A stretch of DNA of 64,000 nucleotides from Flavobacterium soli DSM 19725 (GCF_000422705.1 NZ_AUGO01000002.1:1-64000), one strand, 5' to 3'. Positions 32,875 to 42,490 are shown, numbered from the stretch's first letter. The notes: generated from the sequence alone by a model not told the origin. Made by a program: numbers and translations.

Positions 32875-34380
32875 TTAATTCTCATAGTTTGGATTTTGCT
32901 CGATAAGTGTGTTTTCAAGTTCTCTAAAAGGTATTGGCCAAATTTCATGTTTTCCAGCAACGAAACCTCTTGTAGCTAATACTTGAGCAGCTCTATTTGT
33001 TCTTACTAGGTCAAACCAACGGTGTCCTTCGCCTGCAAGTTCTAAACGTCTTTCGTTCATGATAGCTTCCATCGAAACAGGAATTGGACCTAATCCAACT
33101 CTTTCTCTAACGGCATCCAGCAAAGCTTGAGCTCTTGCTCCAGTACCGCCTAAAGCTTCGGCTTCCATCAGATAAGTATCTGCTAGACGGATGATATAGG
33201 AGTTTTGTCTGTAATTTAAAACAGGTTCTCCTCCAGGAGTTACATCAGTAGTTAAAGGCATAAATTTCTTCAAGAAATATCCAGTATCTTTATATCCAGG
33301 AGTGTAAGTTGCTTGTCCCGCTTCAACTAATGCTTTTACATCAGCAATTGTAGCATCAAAACGAGGATCTGTTTGTAGAACATCATACAATTCTTCCGTA
33401 ACGGTATTAAAACTCCATCCTGTTGCATAATCTGGTGCAGTTGAACCCTCAGTTCTAACGTATCCTCTTGGTCCTAGCATCGTGTTAAGGCTGTTTCCTT
33501 CGTCACTTCCTGAACCCCAATTTCCCCAACCCGTATTGCTTTTTGCGGTATGTGAAACTTCCATAATGGATTCGGTATTGAATTTGTTGTCGATAACCCA
33601 AAGCGAAGCAAAATTGTCTAGAAGTCGATATCCGTATTGGCTTGTTCCCCCTGGAGTTCCATTTACTTCGGCAAACTCTGTAGCAGCCAAGCTGTTCTTG
33701 CCTTGGTATAAGTATACTTTTCCTAACAAAGCTTGAGCAGCACCTCTTGATAGTCTGCCTGATTCTGCAGTAGCAACCATTGGAGGCAAATCGGCCATGG
33801 CTTCCATTAAATCAGTTTCAATTTGGGTATACACATCAGCTGGATCAGCTTGGGTGACATTATAAATTTCGGAAGTAGGAACAGGTTCCGTAATTAACGG
33901 AATGTTGCGAAATGTTCTTAAAAGTTCAAAATAGTAATGAGCTCTCAAGGCTTTGCATTCTGCAGTATATCTTAGTTTCGTGTTTTCATCCATAGGAACA
34001 TTAGGAATTTTAAGCAATAAGGTGTTGGCTCTAAATATTCCCTGATAGAAATCATTCCAAAAACTTCCAGGAATGGTTGCCTGAGTTATGGTATAATTTG
34101 AGAACGACTGTATTCCTGTCCCATCTGTTGCACCACCACCACCTGCATAAAAATCATCTGATCCTGCATTTAGCATGGCTACCATGTTTTCAAATCCACC
34201 TGATTGTTTTCGCATGATGTCATAAACCGAAATCAGACCTGAATAAGCCTCTTCTTCGTTTTTATAATAATTGTCTTCTAAGAAACTCCCTTTTGGAGTA
34301 ACTTCTATAAAATCGTCGCTACAACCAACAGCTAGAAACACCAGCAAAATAGCAATTATTGATTTTTGTATTGTTTTCAT
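32875..34380 (-). CDS. SusD/RagB family glycan-binding lipoprotein
   Basis: The 501-residue protein has a lipoprotein signal (LLVFLAVGC, Cys at about 20) and the SusD fold. The N-terminal part includes GSFLEDNYYKNEEEAYSGLISVYD and the TPR-like helices (TAECKALRAHYYFELLRTF at about 138-156, LSRGAAQALLGKVYLYQG at about 206-223). The C-terminal RagB signature is near NERRLELAGEGHRWFDLVRTNRAAQVL (about 445-471, two long helices). It is the lid of the SusC transporter and binds oligosaccharides outside the cell. It is encoded 18 bp after SusC. Confidence 0.95.
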   Translation of the reverse strand: MKTIQKSIIAILLVFLAVGCSDDFIEVTPKGSFLEDNYYKNEEEAYSGLISVYDIMRKQSGGFENMVAMLNAGSDDFYAGGGGATDGTGIQSFSNYTITQATIPGSFWNDFYQGIFRANTLLLKIPNVPMDENTKLRYTAECKALRAHYYFELLRTFRNIPLITEPVPTSEIYNVTQADPADVYTQIETDLMEAMADLPPMVATAESGRLSRGAAQALLGKVYLYQGKNSLAATEFAEVNGTPGGTSQYGYRLLDNFASLWVIDNKFNTESIMEVSHTAKSNTGWGNWGSGSDEGNSLNTMLGPRGYVRTEGSTAPDYATGWSFNTVTEELYDVLQTDPRFDATIADVKALVEAGQATYTPGYKDTGYFLKKFMPLTTDVTPGGEPVLNYRQNSYIIRLADTYLMEAEALGGTGARAQALLDAVRERVGLGPIPVSMEAIMNERRLELAGEGHRWFDLVRTNRAAQVLATRGFVAGKHEIWPIPFRELENTLIEQNPNYEN

Positions 34381-34398
34381 ATTTCTTTTTTTTTATGA

Positions 34399-37300
34399 TT
34401 AAAATTGCATGTTAACACCAAACATATACGATTTAGCTTGAGGATAGAAACCTCTATCAATTCCAAGAACACCACCCCCAATTTCTGGGTCATATCCTGT
34501 GTATTTTGTAAAAGTGAATAAGTTTTCGCCTGTTACATACAGTCTGACTTTTTGAATACCAATAGAATTTATAAGTTTTGTAGGAAGAGAATATCCTAAT
34601 TGAATTGTTTTAATTCTTATATAATCCCCATCTTCTAAATGAAAGTTTGAGGGATTGCTAAAGTTTCGGTTCGTATCATTAGAAGTCAATCTTGGATATG
34701 TATTTGAAGTTCCTTCACCAACCCATCTTCCTAAAGCTTCAGTTTGATAATTGGCATATCCAATATCCAATCTTCTTAAACCTTGATAGATTTGGTTTCC
34801 AGCAGCTCCTTGAGCAAAAACCAATACATCAAATCCTTTATATTCAACGTTTACGGTAAAACCAAAAGTATAGTCAGGAAGCGGATTTCCAATGAAAGTT
34901 CTATCATCATCATTAATAGTACCATCACCATTGATGTCTTTCCATCTGAAGTCTCCGGGTTGAGCATTTGGTTGCATTAAATTTCCATCTGTATTGGTAT
35001 AAGCATTAACTTCATCTTGATTTTGGAAAATTCCAGCGGTTTGATAGCCATAGAATGAATTAAAAGCTTCACCAACCTCTGATCTTGTAATTGGAAATGC
35101 TCCAGATTGTACCGTTGGTCCTGTTAAATGGTCAACAGTTCCAATATAAGTAACTTCGTTTTGTACGAAAGAAACATTCGCATTTAGAGATAGGTTTACT
35201 TCACCAATTCTTTTACGGTATCCTAATTCGATGTCAAAACCTTTGTTTTCCATATCGGCTACGTTTCCTACAGGGTTTCCTGTAGCTCCAATATATCCAG
35301 GAATGATTACATCCATCAAGATACCAGTTGTTTTTTTGTTGTATAAATCGAAAGTAAGATTGAAATTTTCAAAAAGTGTAGCATCAAATCCAATATTGGT
35401 TTGAGTGGTTTCTTCCCATTGTAAATCTGGATTTGAGGGTGCATCCGGACTATATCCAGGAATCACAGTTCCATCTGGTCCAATTGAATAATTTCGTCCT
35501 CCTGAAACAGTAGATAAATATCTAAAAGCTCCAATATTATCATTTCCTGTTACTCCAAATCCACCTCTAACTTTCAATTGAGTGATAGCCTTGTTCTCTA
35601 TCCAAAAATCTTCTCTTGATGCCACCCATCCCAAAGAGAACGAAGGGAAAAGGCCATATTTTTTGTTAGAACCAAAATTAGTAGATCCATCTCTACGAAC
35701 GATTCCTGTAAATAAATATTTTTCATCATAGTCATAGTTCAATCTTGAAAATAAGGAAACTACCCTGTGTTCAGATCCTCTGTAGTTTTTATATCCGTAA
35801 GCAGTTATATCTTCACTTGGATGTCCGCTAAAAAAAGCTGCATTACGATAATCATCCGCTGGAATATTTCGATATGTTACACCATTGCCACTAGATATAC
35901 CATCTACATAGGTACCTTGACCTACAAGAGCATTAAAATTGTGTTTCCCAACTAATTTCGTGTAGGTTAATGTGTTTTCAACATTCCAAAGAAAATTTCT
36001 ATTTGAATCTTGAGAAATATTATTTACTGGTACGGCAAATGAAGAGTTAAAATAGGAAACGGGTGTGAAACTATAATTCCCCCAGTTTGACACTTTAGCA
36101 CCAAAGGTTGATTTGAATTTTAAACCTTTTAACGGCTCAACTTCAAGATATGCATTTCCCACTAAATCGTTAGACCAACCGTAGTTTCCTAAACGAGATC
36201 TCGTATACGCTAATGGATTTGACATTTCTTGAAGCACTAGTGAAGAAATTCCATAAGGATTCCCCATTTCGTCTCTAAAAATTCCCGCTTGGTTAGAATA
36301 GGGTGCCATATTGGCTACAGCTGGATCTGTTACCACAGCTGGTGTAATTGGATCCAAATTGATTGCAGAAGCCAAAGGTCCTCCAAATTCACTATTTGTA
36401 TTGCCAATTCCAATAGTTTTTGTATCAGTGTAGGATAAAGTTTGCCCGAAAGTCATCCATTTAGAAATCTTGTGGGTAGAATTGATACGTACGTTTTTTC
36501 TATTAAAGTTAGAAATTTGTGATGCTACAATACCTTCTTGGTCTAAAAGACCAAATGAAAAATAAAAGTTTGAAACATCATTTCCGCCACTAAGGCTTAG
36601 TTCATGGCCTTGTCTTTGTGCATTTTTGCTGAAAATTTGATCTTGCCAATCTGTTCCTTTTCCATATGATCCAGCATTTGGAGCAGGAAGAGTAAAATCA
36701 GCTGGTTCACCTGAATATCCATTGGTATAAGACTCGTTTATTAAAGTGGCATATTGATCCGCATTTAATAAATCAAGTTTTCTGGCAACAGATGAAAAAC
36801 CTGTAAATCCGTTATAATTGACGCTAATTTTACCTGCTTTTCCTTTTTTTGTGGTCACTAAAATCACACCTGCTGCAGATCGTGACCCGTAAATTGCTTG
36901 CGAAGCGGCATCTTTTAAGACCTCAATCGATTCGATATCCGATTGATTAAGAAAACCAATTCCTCCAGCATCCACTATAACACCGTCAATAACCCAAAGT
37001 GGTTCGTTGTTGCCAAAAGTAGTAATACCACGAACTCTAATTGTTGCACTTGAACCTGGTTGCCCAGAATTTGCAGCAATTGTAACCCCGGAAGCTCGGC
37101 CTTGTAATGCTGACTCAACACGAGTAATCGGCAAATTTTCTAAATCTTTTGCCTTTACACTCGAAATAGCACCTGTAACAACACTTTTCTTTTGTGTACC
37201 ATAACCTACCACTACAACTTCTTCTAAGTTTTGGGTGTCAGGTTTTAAGGAAAAATTAATGGTGCTTCTACCATTTACAGCTTCTTCACCCGTTGCATAG

Positions 37301-37530
37301 CCGATAAAGCTATACGTTAATGTGCTGCTTGATGGAGCAGTAATTTGATAATTTCCATCCATATCCGAGGAAGTGGCGGATGTAGTTCCTTTCACTGCAA
37401 CTGTCACGCCAGGCATTGGAAGGCCTACTTCATCTACAATATTTCCCTTCACAATAATGTCTTGAGCATAGATGTTGAGTGAGAATAGAATAGACGAAAA
37501 ACAAAAAAAGAGTAATTTTGTAAATTTCAT
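34399..37530 (-). CDS. SusC/RagA family TonB-dependent transporter
   Basis: The 1043-residue outer-membrane transporter has a signal peptide (to about 22, YAQ) and a CarboxypepD-reg-like domain (about 25-100, PMPGVTVAVKGTTSATSSDMDGNYQI). A TonB-box-like LEEVVVVGYGTQ (about 101-112) leads into the plug (VRGITTFGNNEPLWVIDG, NQSDIESIEVLKDAASQAIYGSRSAAGVILVTTKKG) and the 22-strand beta barrel, ending in the aromatic terminal FGVNMQF. It imports glucan oligosaccharides with SusD using TonB energy. It is the first gene of the minus-strand operon down to 26465 and lies opposite the regulator gene across a 277-bp region with an operator-like structure. Confidence 0.96.
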   Translation of the reverse strand: MKFTKLLFFCFSSILFSLNIYAQDIIVKGNIVDEVGLPMPGVTVAVKGTTSATSSDMDGNYQITAPSSSTLTYSFIGYATGEEAVNGRSTINFSLKPDTQNLEEVVVVGYGTQKKSVVTGAISSVKAKDLENLPITRVESALQGRASGVTIAANSGQPGSSATIRVRGITTFGNNEPLWVIDGVIVDAGGIGFLNQSDIESIEVLKDAASQAIYGSRSAAGVILVTTKKGKAGKISVNYNGFTGFSSVARKLDLLNADQYATLINESYTNGYSGEPADFTLPAPNAGSYGKGTDWQDQIFSKNAQRQGHELSLSGGNDVSNFYFSFGLLDQEGIVASQISNFNRKNVRINSTHKISKWMTFGQTLSYTDTKTIGIGNTNSEFGGPLASAINLDPITPAVVTDPAVANMAPYSNQAGIFRDEMGNPYGISSLVLQEMSNPLAYTRSRLGNYGWSNDLVGNAYLEVEPLKGLKFKSTFGAKVSNWGNYSFTPVSYFNSSFAVPVNNISQDSNRNFLWNVENTLTYTKLVGKHNFNALVGQGTYVDGISSGNGVTYRNIPADDYRNAAFFSGHPSEDITAYGYKNYRGSEHRVVSLFSRLNYDYDEKYLFTGIVRRDGSTNFGSNKKYGLFPSFSLGWVASREDFWIENKAITQLKVRGGFGVTGNDNIGAFRYLSTVSGGRNYSIGPDGTVIPGYSPDAPSNPDLQWEETTQTNIGFDATLFENFNLTFDLYNKKTTGILMDVIIPGYIGATGNPVGNVADMENKGFDIELGYRKRIGEVNLSLNANVSFVQNEVTYIGTVDHLTGPTVQSGAFPITRSEVGEAFNSFYGYQTAGIFQNQDEVNAYTNTDGNLMQPNAQPGDFRWKDINGDGTINDDDRTFIGNPLPDYTFGFTVNVEYKGFDVLVFAQGAAGNQIYQGLRRLDIGYANYQTEALGRWVGEGTSNTYPRLTSNDTNRNFSNPSNFHLEDGDYIRIKTIQLGYSLPTKLINSIGIQKVRLYVTGENLFTFTKYTGYDPEIGGGVLGIDRGFYPQAKSYMFGVNMQF

Positions 37531-37569
37531 AATTCTGAAAATTTTGGTTAGTTAATTATTGATTCGAAG

Positions 37570-37577
37570 CAATATTA
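37570..37577 (-). promoter_or_regulatory. Possible -7 box (TAATATTG) for susC
   Basis: On the minus strand TAATATTG matches TANNTTTG except for one base. It is about 40 bp before the susC start. The palindrome and repeats at 37614-37661 then lie about 45-75 bp upstream of the transcription start, fit for an activator. Confidence 0.4.
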
Positions 37578-37613
37578 TACCTATTTTTTTTAAATCAGCA
37601 ATTAATTATCCTT

Positions 37614-37661
37614 ACAAAAACACATCAACTTAGTAATTTTTACTAAACAAAAACACATCAA
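37614..37661. promoter_or_regulatory. Operator-like structure between susC and its regulator: two 15-bp repeats around a palindrome
   Basis: ACAAAAACACATCAA occurs exactly at 37614-37628 and again at 37647-37661 (33 bp apart, about three helix turns). Between them is TTAGTAATTTTTACTAA (37630-37646), with 7-bp arms and a TTT loop. No gene overlaps. In susC-type loci, activator sites are found at this position. Binding by the LuxR-type HTH regulator is inferred. Confidence 0.6.
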
Positions 37662-37807
37662 ATAATTTTTAATTAATTGATAATTAATCAGTTGAAAATT
37701 ATTTTTAAATGTTACGAAAACGTTAACTTAAAAAAACAAACACTACATTTATAGAATTATTGAATTAACATATCATTTATTGGTCTTTAAGTATTACTTA
37801 ACAGTAA

Positions 37808-40714
37808 ATGAGGAGTAAACAACCCCATTATTTAGTCATTATGAGATTTTCAACTTTTCTTATGCTTACCGTTTTTATGGTAGGGTTACAATTAGATGTA
37901 TTTGGTCAAGTAAAAAATATCGGTCTGCCTGAAATTACCAATTATAAAAGATCAGATTATAAAGGTGGAACTCAAAACTGGGGAATCGATCAAGATGCAA
38001 ATGGGAATTTATATTTTGCTAATAATTCTGGTCTTCTAAAATTTGATGGTTCGGCTTGGCATGAATTTCATCTTCCCAATAATTCTTCCATCCGATCGTT
38101 GAAGGTTGGAGATGCTAACAAGATCTATGTGGGGGGGTATAATGAATTTGGCTATTTTCAACCCAATAAAAAAGGTAAATTCATTTATCAATCGGTTGCT
38201 AAATTGGTGAATGAAAATAATAGACAACAAATTGATTTTATTTGGAAATTGCATCAATTTAAAAATGAAATTGTTTTTCAGGCTTTCGAGAAGGCCTACA
38301 TCTATAATGGTAAAACCTTAAAAATACTTGAAGCTCCCGGGAAATTTCAATTTTCATTTGTGGTAAATGATCGATTATATTTCCAAGACAGTTCTTTCGG
38401 ATTAATGGAATATGTGAACGGAAAATTGGTCCCGCTACCCGAAACAATGTCTTTGAATGCTACAGAAGTTTGGGGAATGTTTGCCTTATCAAAAACAAAG
38501 ATGCTGATTACGACGCTAGACAAAGGGTTGTTTTTATATGAAAATAACAAACTAACGCAGTGGCAAACCGAAGCCAATTCTTTCTTGCAACAAAACAGCT
38601 GTTTGGGAGGAGTTGTGATTCAGAATAGGTTTTTAGCTTTTAATTCAGTGCTAGATGGAATTTTGATAACCGATTTCAACGGAAGAATTGTGCAACATAT
38701 TAACCGAAAAAAAGGAATGCAAAACAACACTGTCTTGGCCTCTTTTATTGATAGCAAGAATAACTTGTGGTTGGGACTCGATAACGGAATTACCTTTATA
38801 AACGAAAGTTCACCTTTTACTTATTTCGGATTCAGCTATGGAATCAGTACGGTTTATGCTTCGGTTGTTTATCAAAATACGCTTTATGTCGCGACAAATC
38901 AAGGGCTTTTTTACCATTCATGGGATAAAACCTTCAAGGAAGATTCTTTTGAATTAGTAGAAGGAACTACGGGACAAGCTTGGAACATTCAGGTAATAGA
39001 CGGACAATTATTTTGTGGACATAATAGAGGATTGCTTCAGGTTTCTGGCAATAAAGTGATTCGCACTTTGGATTCGAATGGCTACTGGGGTTTGAAAAAT
39101 ATCCCTAATCAGCCTAATCTTTTACTGGGTTGTCACTACAGCGGTTTTTCGATTTTTCAAAAAATAGGTAGCGTTTGGAGTCTTCGAAATCAAATTGAAG
39201 GAATGACCAAATCTGCAAATACTTATGAGATAGAAAACAACAATGTTTGGCTCAAAAAAGATGAACTCTTATATCAGATGAAACTCAGTACTGATTTTAA
39301 AAAGTTTAAATCGATTAAAACCTACAACAATTTGTCGCCAACTGAAAAAGGTATTTCCAGCATTCAGTTGATTAACAACAGGGTATATTTTCAGAACAAC
39401 AATCATTTTTATAGGTATTCTGCCGAAAGGGATTTATTTTTTGAGGACAAGCAAATTAGTATTTTATTCAAAGATTTGCCTATTATTCGTTCGTCTTTTC
39501 AGGATAAGATCGGAAACATTTGGTATGTTTATGATGAATCGATAGGCGTGCTGAAAAAAGATAACGAATCGGGTTACAGGAATATTTTGGCACCTTTTTC
39601 TAATCTAACGGGAAATATTTTATTTAATTATCTGTCTATTAATACAATCGATCCACAAAATATTTTTATTGGAATGACGGATGGATTGGCACATTATGAT
39701 CCGGAACTTAGCACTAACTTTTCTTCCAAACCAAAAGTGTTTATCAAGAGTTTCACTTTTCCAGATGACACTTTGATTGTTGGTAACATTCCTAAAAGTA
39801 AAAGTCCCTACACACTTAAATACAAGTCCAATAATGTGAAATTTACTTTTTCGTCGCCCACTTATGAAAATCTTGAAAATGTAGAATTTTCCTATAAGCT
39901 TGAAGGTTTTGACGAAAAATGGAGCAATTGGAGCAGTGTTTCGATGAAAGAATATACCAATTTACAAGAAGACGATTATATAATGAAAGTGAGAGTTCGA
40001 AACAGTTACGGGATTGTTTCAGAAACAGATGAGGTTGCATTTACAGTTTCACCTCCCTTTTACAGGCATTTTTTAGCTTATATTTTTTATCTGATGGCTG
40101 CCGTTGGAATTGTTTACGTCATTCGATATCGCATTAAGATGAAAATCCGAAAAAATAAATATTATGAAACGGTCGAACAGCGAAGGCTTTATTTGGAAAA
40201 AGAAGCTAAAATTAGGCAGGAACAATTTGAACTGGAGAAAGAAATAGAGCGACTCAAAAACGATAAGCTGAAGATTAAAATTTTGGCGAAAGACAAAGAG
40301 TTAGTCAACAATTCGCTTCAGGTAGTGAAAAAGAATAAAATTTTGAATGGTATTATTCATAAACTGAAAGACATTGATGTAGAAAACCTTGATGATTCGG
40401 TGAAGTTTCAATTTGGCAAACTCAACAAAAGTATCGTCAAGGAAGTGAATGCTGATAAAAGTTGGAAGGATTTAGAGAAGCACATCAAGAATGTTCATTT
40501 TGATTTCCTGAAACGATTAAAAGAAAAATATCCCACGATTTCACCTCGTGAGCTCGATCTTTCGACCTATCTTTTGATGAATATGTCGACCAAGGAAATT
40601 GCAGAGATCATGAACATATCGAGTGGTGGAGTAGAACTGGCCCGTTACAGATTACGAAAAAAACTTGGGCTCAATAAAAAAGAAAATCTGATAGGGTTCT
40701 TGATGAGTATATAA
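37808..40714 (+). CDS. Membrane-spanning regulator: beta-propeller sensor, Y_Y_Y domain, LuxR-type HTH
   Basis: The 968-residue protein (or 957 if it starts at Met12, 37841, where a signal peptide MRFSTFLMLTVFMVGL begins) has a periplasmic two-component-regulator-type propeller (about 45-650; repeats such as GNLYFANNSGLLKFDG, NKIYVGGYNEFGYF, NNLWLGLDNGITFI, IGNIWYVYDESIGV). A Y_Y_Y Ig-like domain (about 665-750) and one membrane helix (about 755-775) follow. Next comes a cytoplasmic coiled coil (about 790-840), and then a LuxR/GerE-type HTH at the end (about 903-965: TISPRELDLSTYLLMNMSTKEIAEIMNISSGGVELARYRLRKKLG). It lacks the kinase and receiver of hybrid HTCS regulators, so it probably signals directly through the membrane to DNA. 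It sits divergently next to susC and probably activates the locus on sensing glucan fragments. Confidence 0.88.
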   Translation: MRSKQPHYLVIMRFSTFLMLTVFMVGLQLDVFGQVKNIGLPEITNYKRSDYKGGTQNWGIDQDANGNLYFANNSGLLKFDGSAWHEFHLPNNSSIRSLKVGDANKIYVGGYNEFGYFQPNKKGKFIYQSVAKLVNENNRQQIDFIWKLHQFKNEIVFQAFEKAYIYNGKTLKILEAPGKFQFSFVVNDRLYFQDSSFGLMEYVNGKLVPLPETMSLNATEVWGMFALSKTKMLITTLDKGLFLYENNKLTQWQTEANSFLQQNSCLGGVVIQNRFLAFNSVLDGILITDFNGRIVQHINRKKGMQNNTVLASFIDSKNNLWLGLDNGITFINESSPFTYFGFSYGISTVYASVVYQNTLYVATNQGLFYHSWDKTFKEDSFELVEGTTGQAWNIQVIDGQLFCGHNRGLLQVSGNKVIRTLDSNGYWGLKNIPNQPNLLLGCHYSGFSIFQKIGSVWSLRNQIEGMTKSANTYEIENNNVWLKKDELLYQMKLSTDFKKFKSIKTYNNLSPTEKGISSIQLINNRVYFQNNNHFYRYSAERDLFFEDKQISILFKDLPIIRSSFQDKIGNIWYVYDESIGVLKKDNESGYRNILAPFSNLTGNILFNYLSINTIDPQNIFIGMTDGLAHYDPELSTNFSSKPKVFIKSFTFPDDTLIVGNIPKSKSPYTLKYKSNNVKFTFSSPTYENLENVEFSYKLEGFDEKWSNWSSVSMKEYTNLQEDDYIMKVRVRNSYGIVSETDEVAFTVSPPFYRHFLAYIFYLMAAVGIVYVIRYRIKMKIRKNKYYETVEQRRLYLEKEAKIRQEQFELEKEIERLKNDKLKIKILAKDKELVNNSLQVVKKNKILNGIIHKLKDIDVENLDDSVKFQFGKLNKSIVKEVNADKSWKDLEKHIKNVHFDFLKRLKEKYPTISPRELDLSTYLLMNMSTKEIAEIMNISSGGVELARYRLRKKLGLNKKENLIGFLMSI

Positions 40715-40754
40715 TATAAAAAAGCGTCTACAATTAGACGCTTTTTTATATTAT
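40711..40754. terminator. Bidirectional terminator, 20-bp perfect stem
   Basis: Bases 40711-40730 (ATAATATAAAAAAGCGTCTA) pair without mismatch with 40735-40754 around a CAAT loop. It serves the regulator (plus) and the bestrophin gene (minus), each ending within or next to the stem: the regulator stop lies in the left arm. Confidence 0.93.
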
Positions 40755-40763
40755 AAAAGGCTG

Positions 40764-41714
40764 TTATAAAACAAAATAGGTGTTTTTCAGAGGTGCAATA
40801 TGATGTTCATTTGGAAGTGCCTCAATTTTGTCTTCCTCAAATTCATCACGGTATTCGTTGACCATCTGCATCAAATTTTTCTCGATATTGTTTGAAATCG
40901 CAGTAACCGGAGTATCAGTTGGACGACTTTCAAATGGATCTTGAAGATGAATTGCCATTTTTTCGATCAAGAAAAAAGCGGCTCCAATTGTTGTTACTAA
41001 CGGGATTTGCAACCATCCTATCAAATCGTTTAATCCGAAAGGCAACAAGATCAAAAACAAACACAGCGTGAAACGGATATACATGCTATAGGTAGTTGGG
41101 AAAATTGTGTTTTTGATCCGTTCACATTTACCCATAGAGTCACATAAGCGCGTTAATGTGTTGTCGATTTCTACTTGCTGATACACATTAAGATATCCCT
41201 TTTGACTGGCAAGTTTCAAGTCTTTTGAATGCAAAATCAGTAAGGCATTCGGAACGTGCTTGTGCTTTTTTACAAATCGCAATTCTTCTTGCGAAAGCAA
41301 ATTTTTTATAGGTTTGATGGGGTCTTTACCACGAAGAGCTTGTCCTAAACTATAGCACCAAGCCGCCTGTCGATTGGCAAATTTTTTCTTGAAATCACTG
41401 GCTTCTACAGAGAAATCAGGATCTTTATAGAAGGTCATAACTTGTCGGACCAAGGTTCTAGAATCATTGACGATAGCACCCCAAATGATTCGGGCTTCCC
41501 ACCATCTATCATAAGCTTGGTTGGATTTGAAGGCTAATAGCAAGGAAATAATCGTTCCAATAATCGTTGGAATTGCGATTGGAATATTCAATGCATTTGC
41601 TTCAAAAAAAGAGTGAGCGACTTCGAAGGCAATCACATAAAAGATCACCAATATCAGCTCGAATTTTATCTTTCCCAAGACATATTTCATTGGGATTTTC
41701 TTATTTAGTAGCAT
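40764..41714 (-). CDS. Bestrophin-family anion channel protein
   Basis: The 316-residue protein belongs to the bacterial bestrophin (UPF0187) group: membrane helices at about 15-35, 45-62, 215-235 and 240-258, and the signature SNQAYDRWWEARIIWGAIVNDSRTLVRQ (about 64-91) in which the Trp-rich stretch forms part of the pore-lining region. The cytosolic helix region and the C-terminal segment FESRPTDTPVTAISNNIEKN fit too. These form pentameric ion channels in the inner membrane. A USP-like gene follows upstream on the same strand (50 bp gap), and a two-component system beyond it. Confidence 0.9.
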   Translation of the reverse strand: MLLNKKIPMKYVLGKIKFELILVIFYVIAFEVAHSFFEANALNIPIAIPTIIGTIISLLLAFKSNQAYDRWWEARIIWGAIVNDSRTLVRQVMTFYKDPDFSVEASDFKKKFANRQAAWCYSLGQALRGKDPIKPIKNLLSQEELRFVKKHKHVPNALLILHSKDLKLASQKGYLNVYQQVEIDNTLTRLCDSMGKCERIKNTIFPTTYSMYIRFTLCLFLILLPFGLNDLIGWLQIPLVTTIGAAFFLIEKMAIHLQDPFESRPTDTPVTAISNNIEKNLMQMVNEYRDEFEEDKIEALPNEHHIAPLKNTYFVL

Positions 41715-41764
41715 AAATTATTTTTTTAAGATGAATAACGATCACATCGTTTAGCGTGTCGTTT

Positions 41765-42490
41765 TTATACAAGTTCTTCGTAAACCGAAAGAACAGGAAG
41801 TCCAAGTAGTTCGTTTACAGCAATTTTGTTTTTTTTCTTGAACGAAATTTTCTCAGGTTTTCTAGTTTCAATCAGTAAATTGATTTTGTTTTTAGAAATG
41901 GCTTCAGAAAGGATAGAGGTCATATCTTCAGGCACTTGACTTTCGAGCATTTTTGCCTGGCTTACAATCTTGCAATCAAAGTCGTTTTGGATCAATTGCT
42001 GTACGTCTTCTGCTTGAAATCTCGATTTTATGGTCTCGATATATAATGCTTTTGATAAATCTTGTTCTTCACAATTTTCCGTCAAATGAAGGATTGGTGA
42101 TTTGCAATTGCATAAAAGTTGAAGGCATTGTTGCTGTATTCTTTTGGCGGAAGCCTTATAAGAAGGAGTAACTATTGTAAGGCAAATGTTGTGGTACTCA
42201 ATCAGATTTTTAATCAAGGGAGAAGAAATCCCATATTGATGGTGAACCTTGAGAGTGCAATTTTCGGTTTCGTTCACGATTTGACGAATGTCATTCAAGA
42301 CATTTTTTTGGGAAACCGTCATTTCGCTTTTGATGCTTCTTAGAAAAAAAGAGGGCGATTCAGTATCAGGAACTTCTGCTACAATCATTAGCATGATCGT
42401 GCAATTTTCGTCTTTAAATTGTCGGATTGCAGTTTTTACAGCATTGACAGTATCTGCTTCAAGTGTCGTAGGGATCAGTAAATTTTTCAT
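41765..42490 (-). CDS. Universal stress protein-like protein
   Basis: The 241-residue protein starts MKNLLIPTTLEADTVNAVKTAIRQ, the start typical of USP-fold proteins (a strand, then a helix). The rest repeats alpha/beta units with segments like VTPSYKASAKRIQQQCLQLLCNCKSPILHL (about 105-134). The canonical GxxG-ATP loop is not clear, so nucleotide binding is doubtful. It may be a tandem or divergent USP, a cytosolic stress protein. It lies 50 bp before the bestrophin gene in the same direction and probably shares its transcript. The assignment is moderate. Confidence 0.6.
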   Translation of the reverse strand: MKNLLIPTTLEADTVNAVKTAIRQFKDENCTIMLMIVAEVPDTESPSFFLRSIKSEMTVSQKNVLNDIRQIVNETENCTLKVHHQYGISSPLIKNLIEYHNICLTIVTPSYKASAKRIQQQCLQLLCNCKSPILHLTENCEEQDLSKALYIETIKSRFQAEDVQQLIQNDFDCKIVSQAKMLESQVPEDMTSILSEAISKNKINLLIETRKPEKISFKKKNKIAVNELLGLPVLSVYEELV

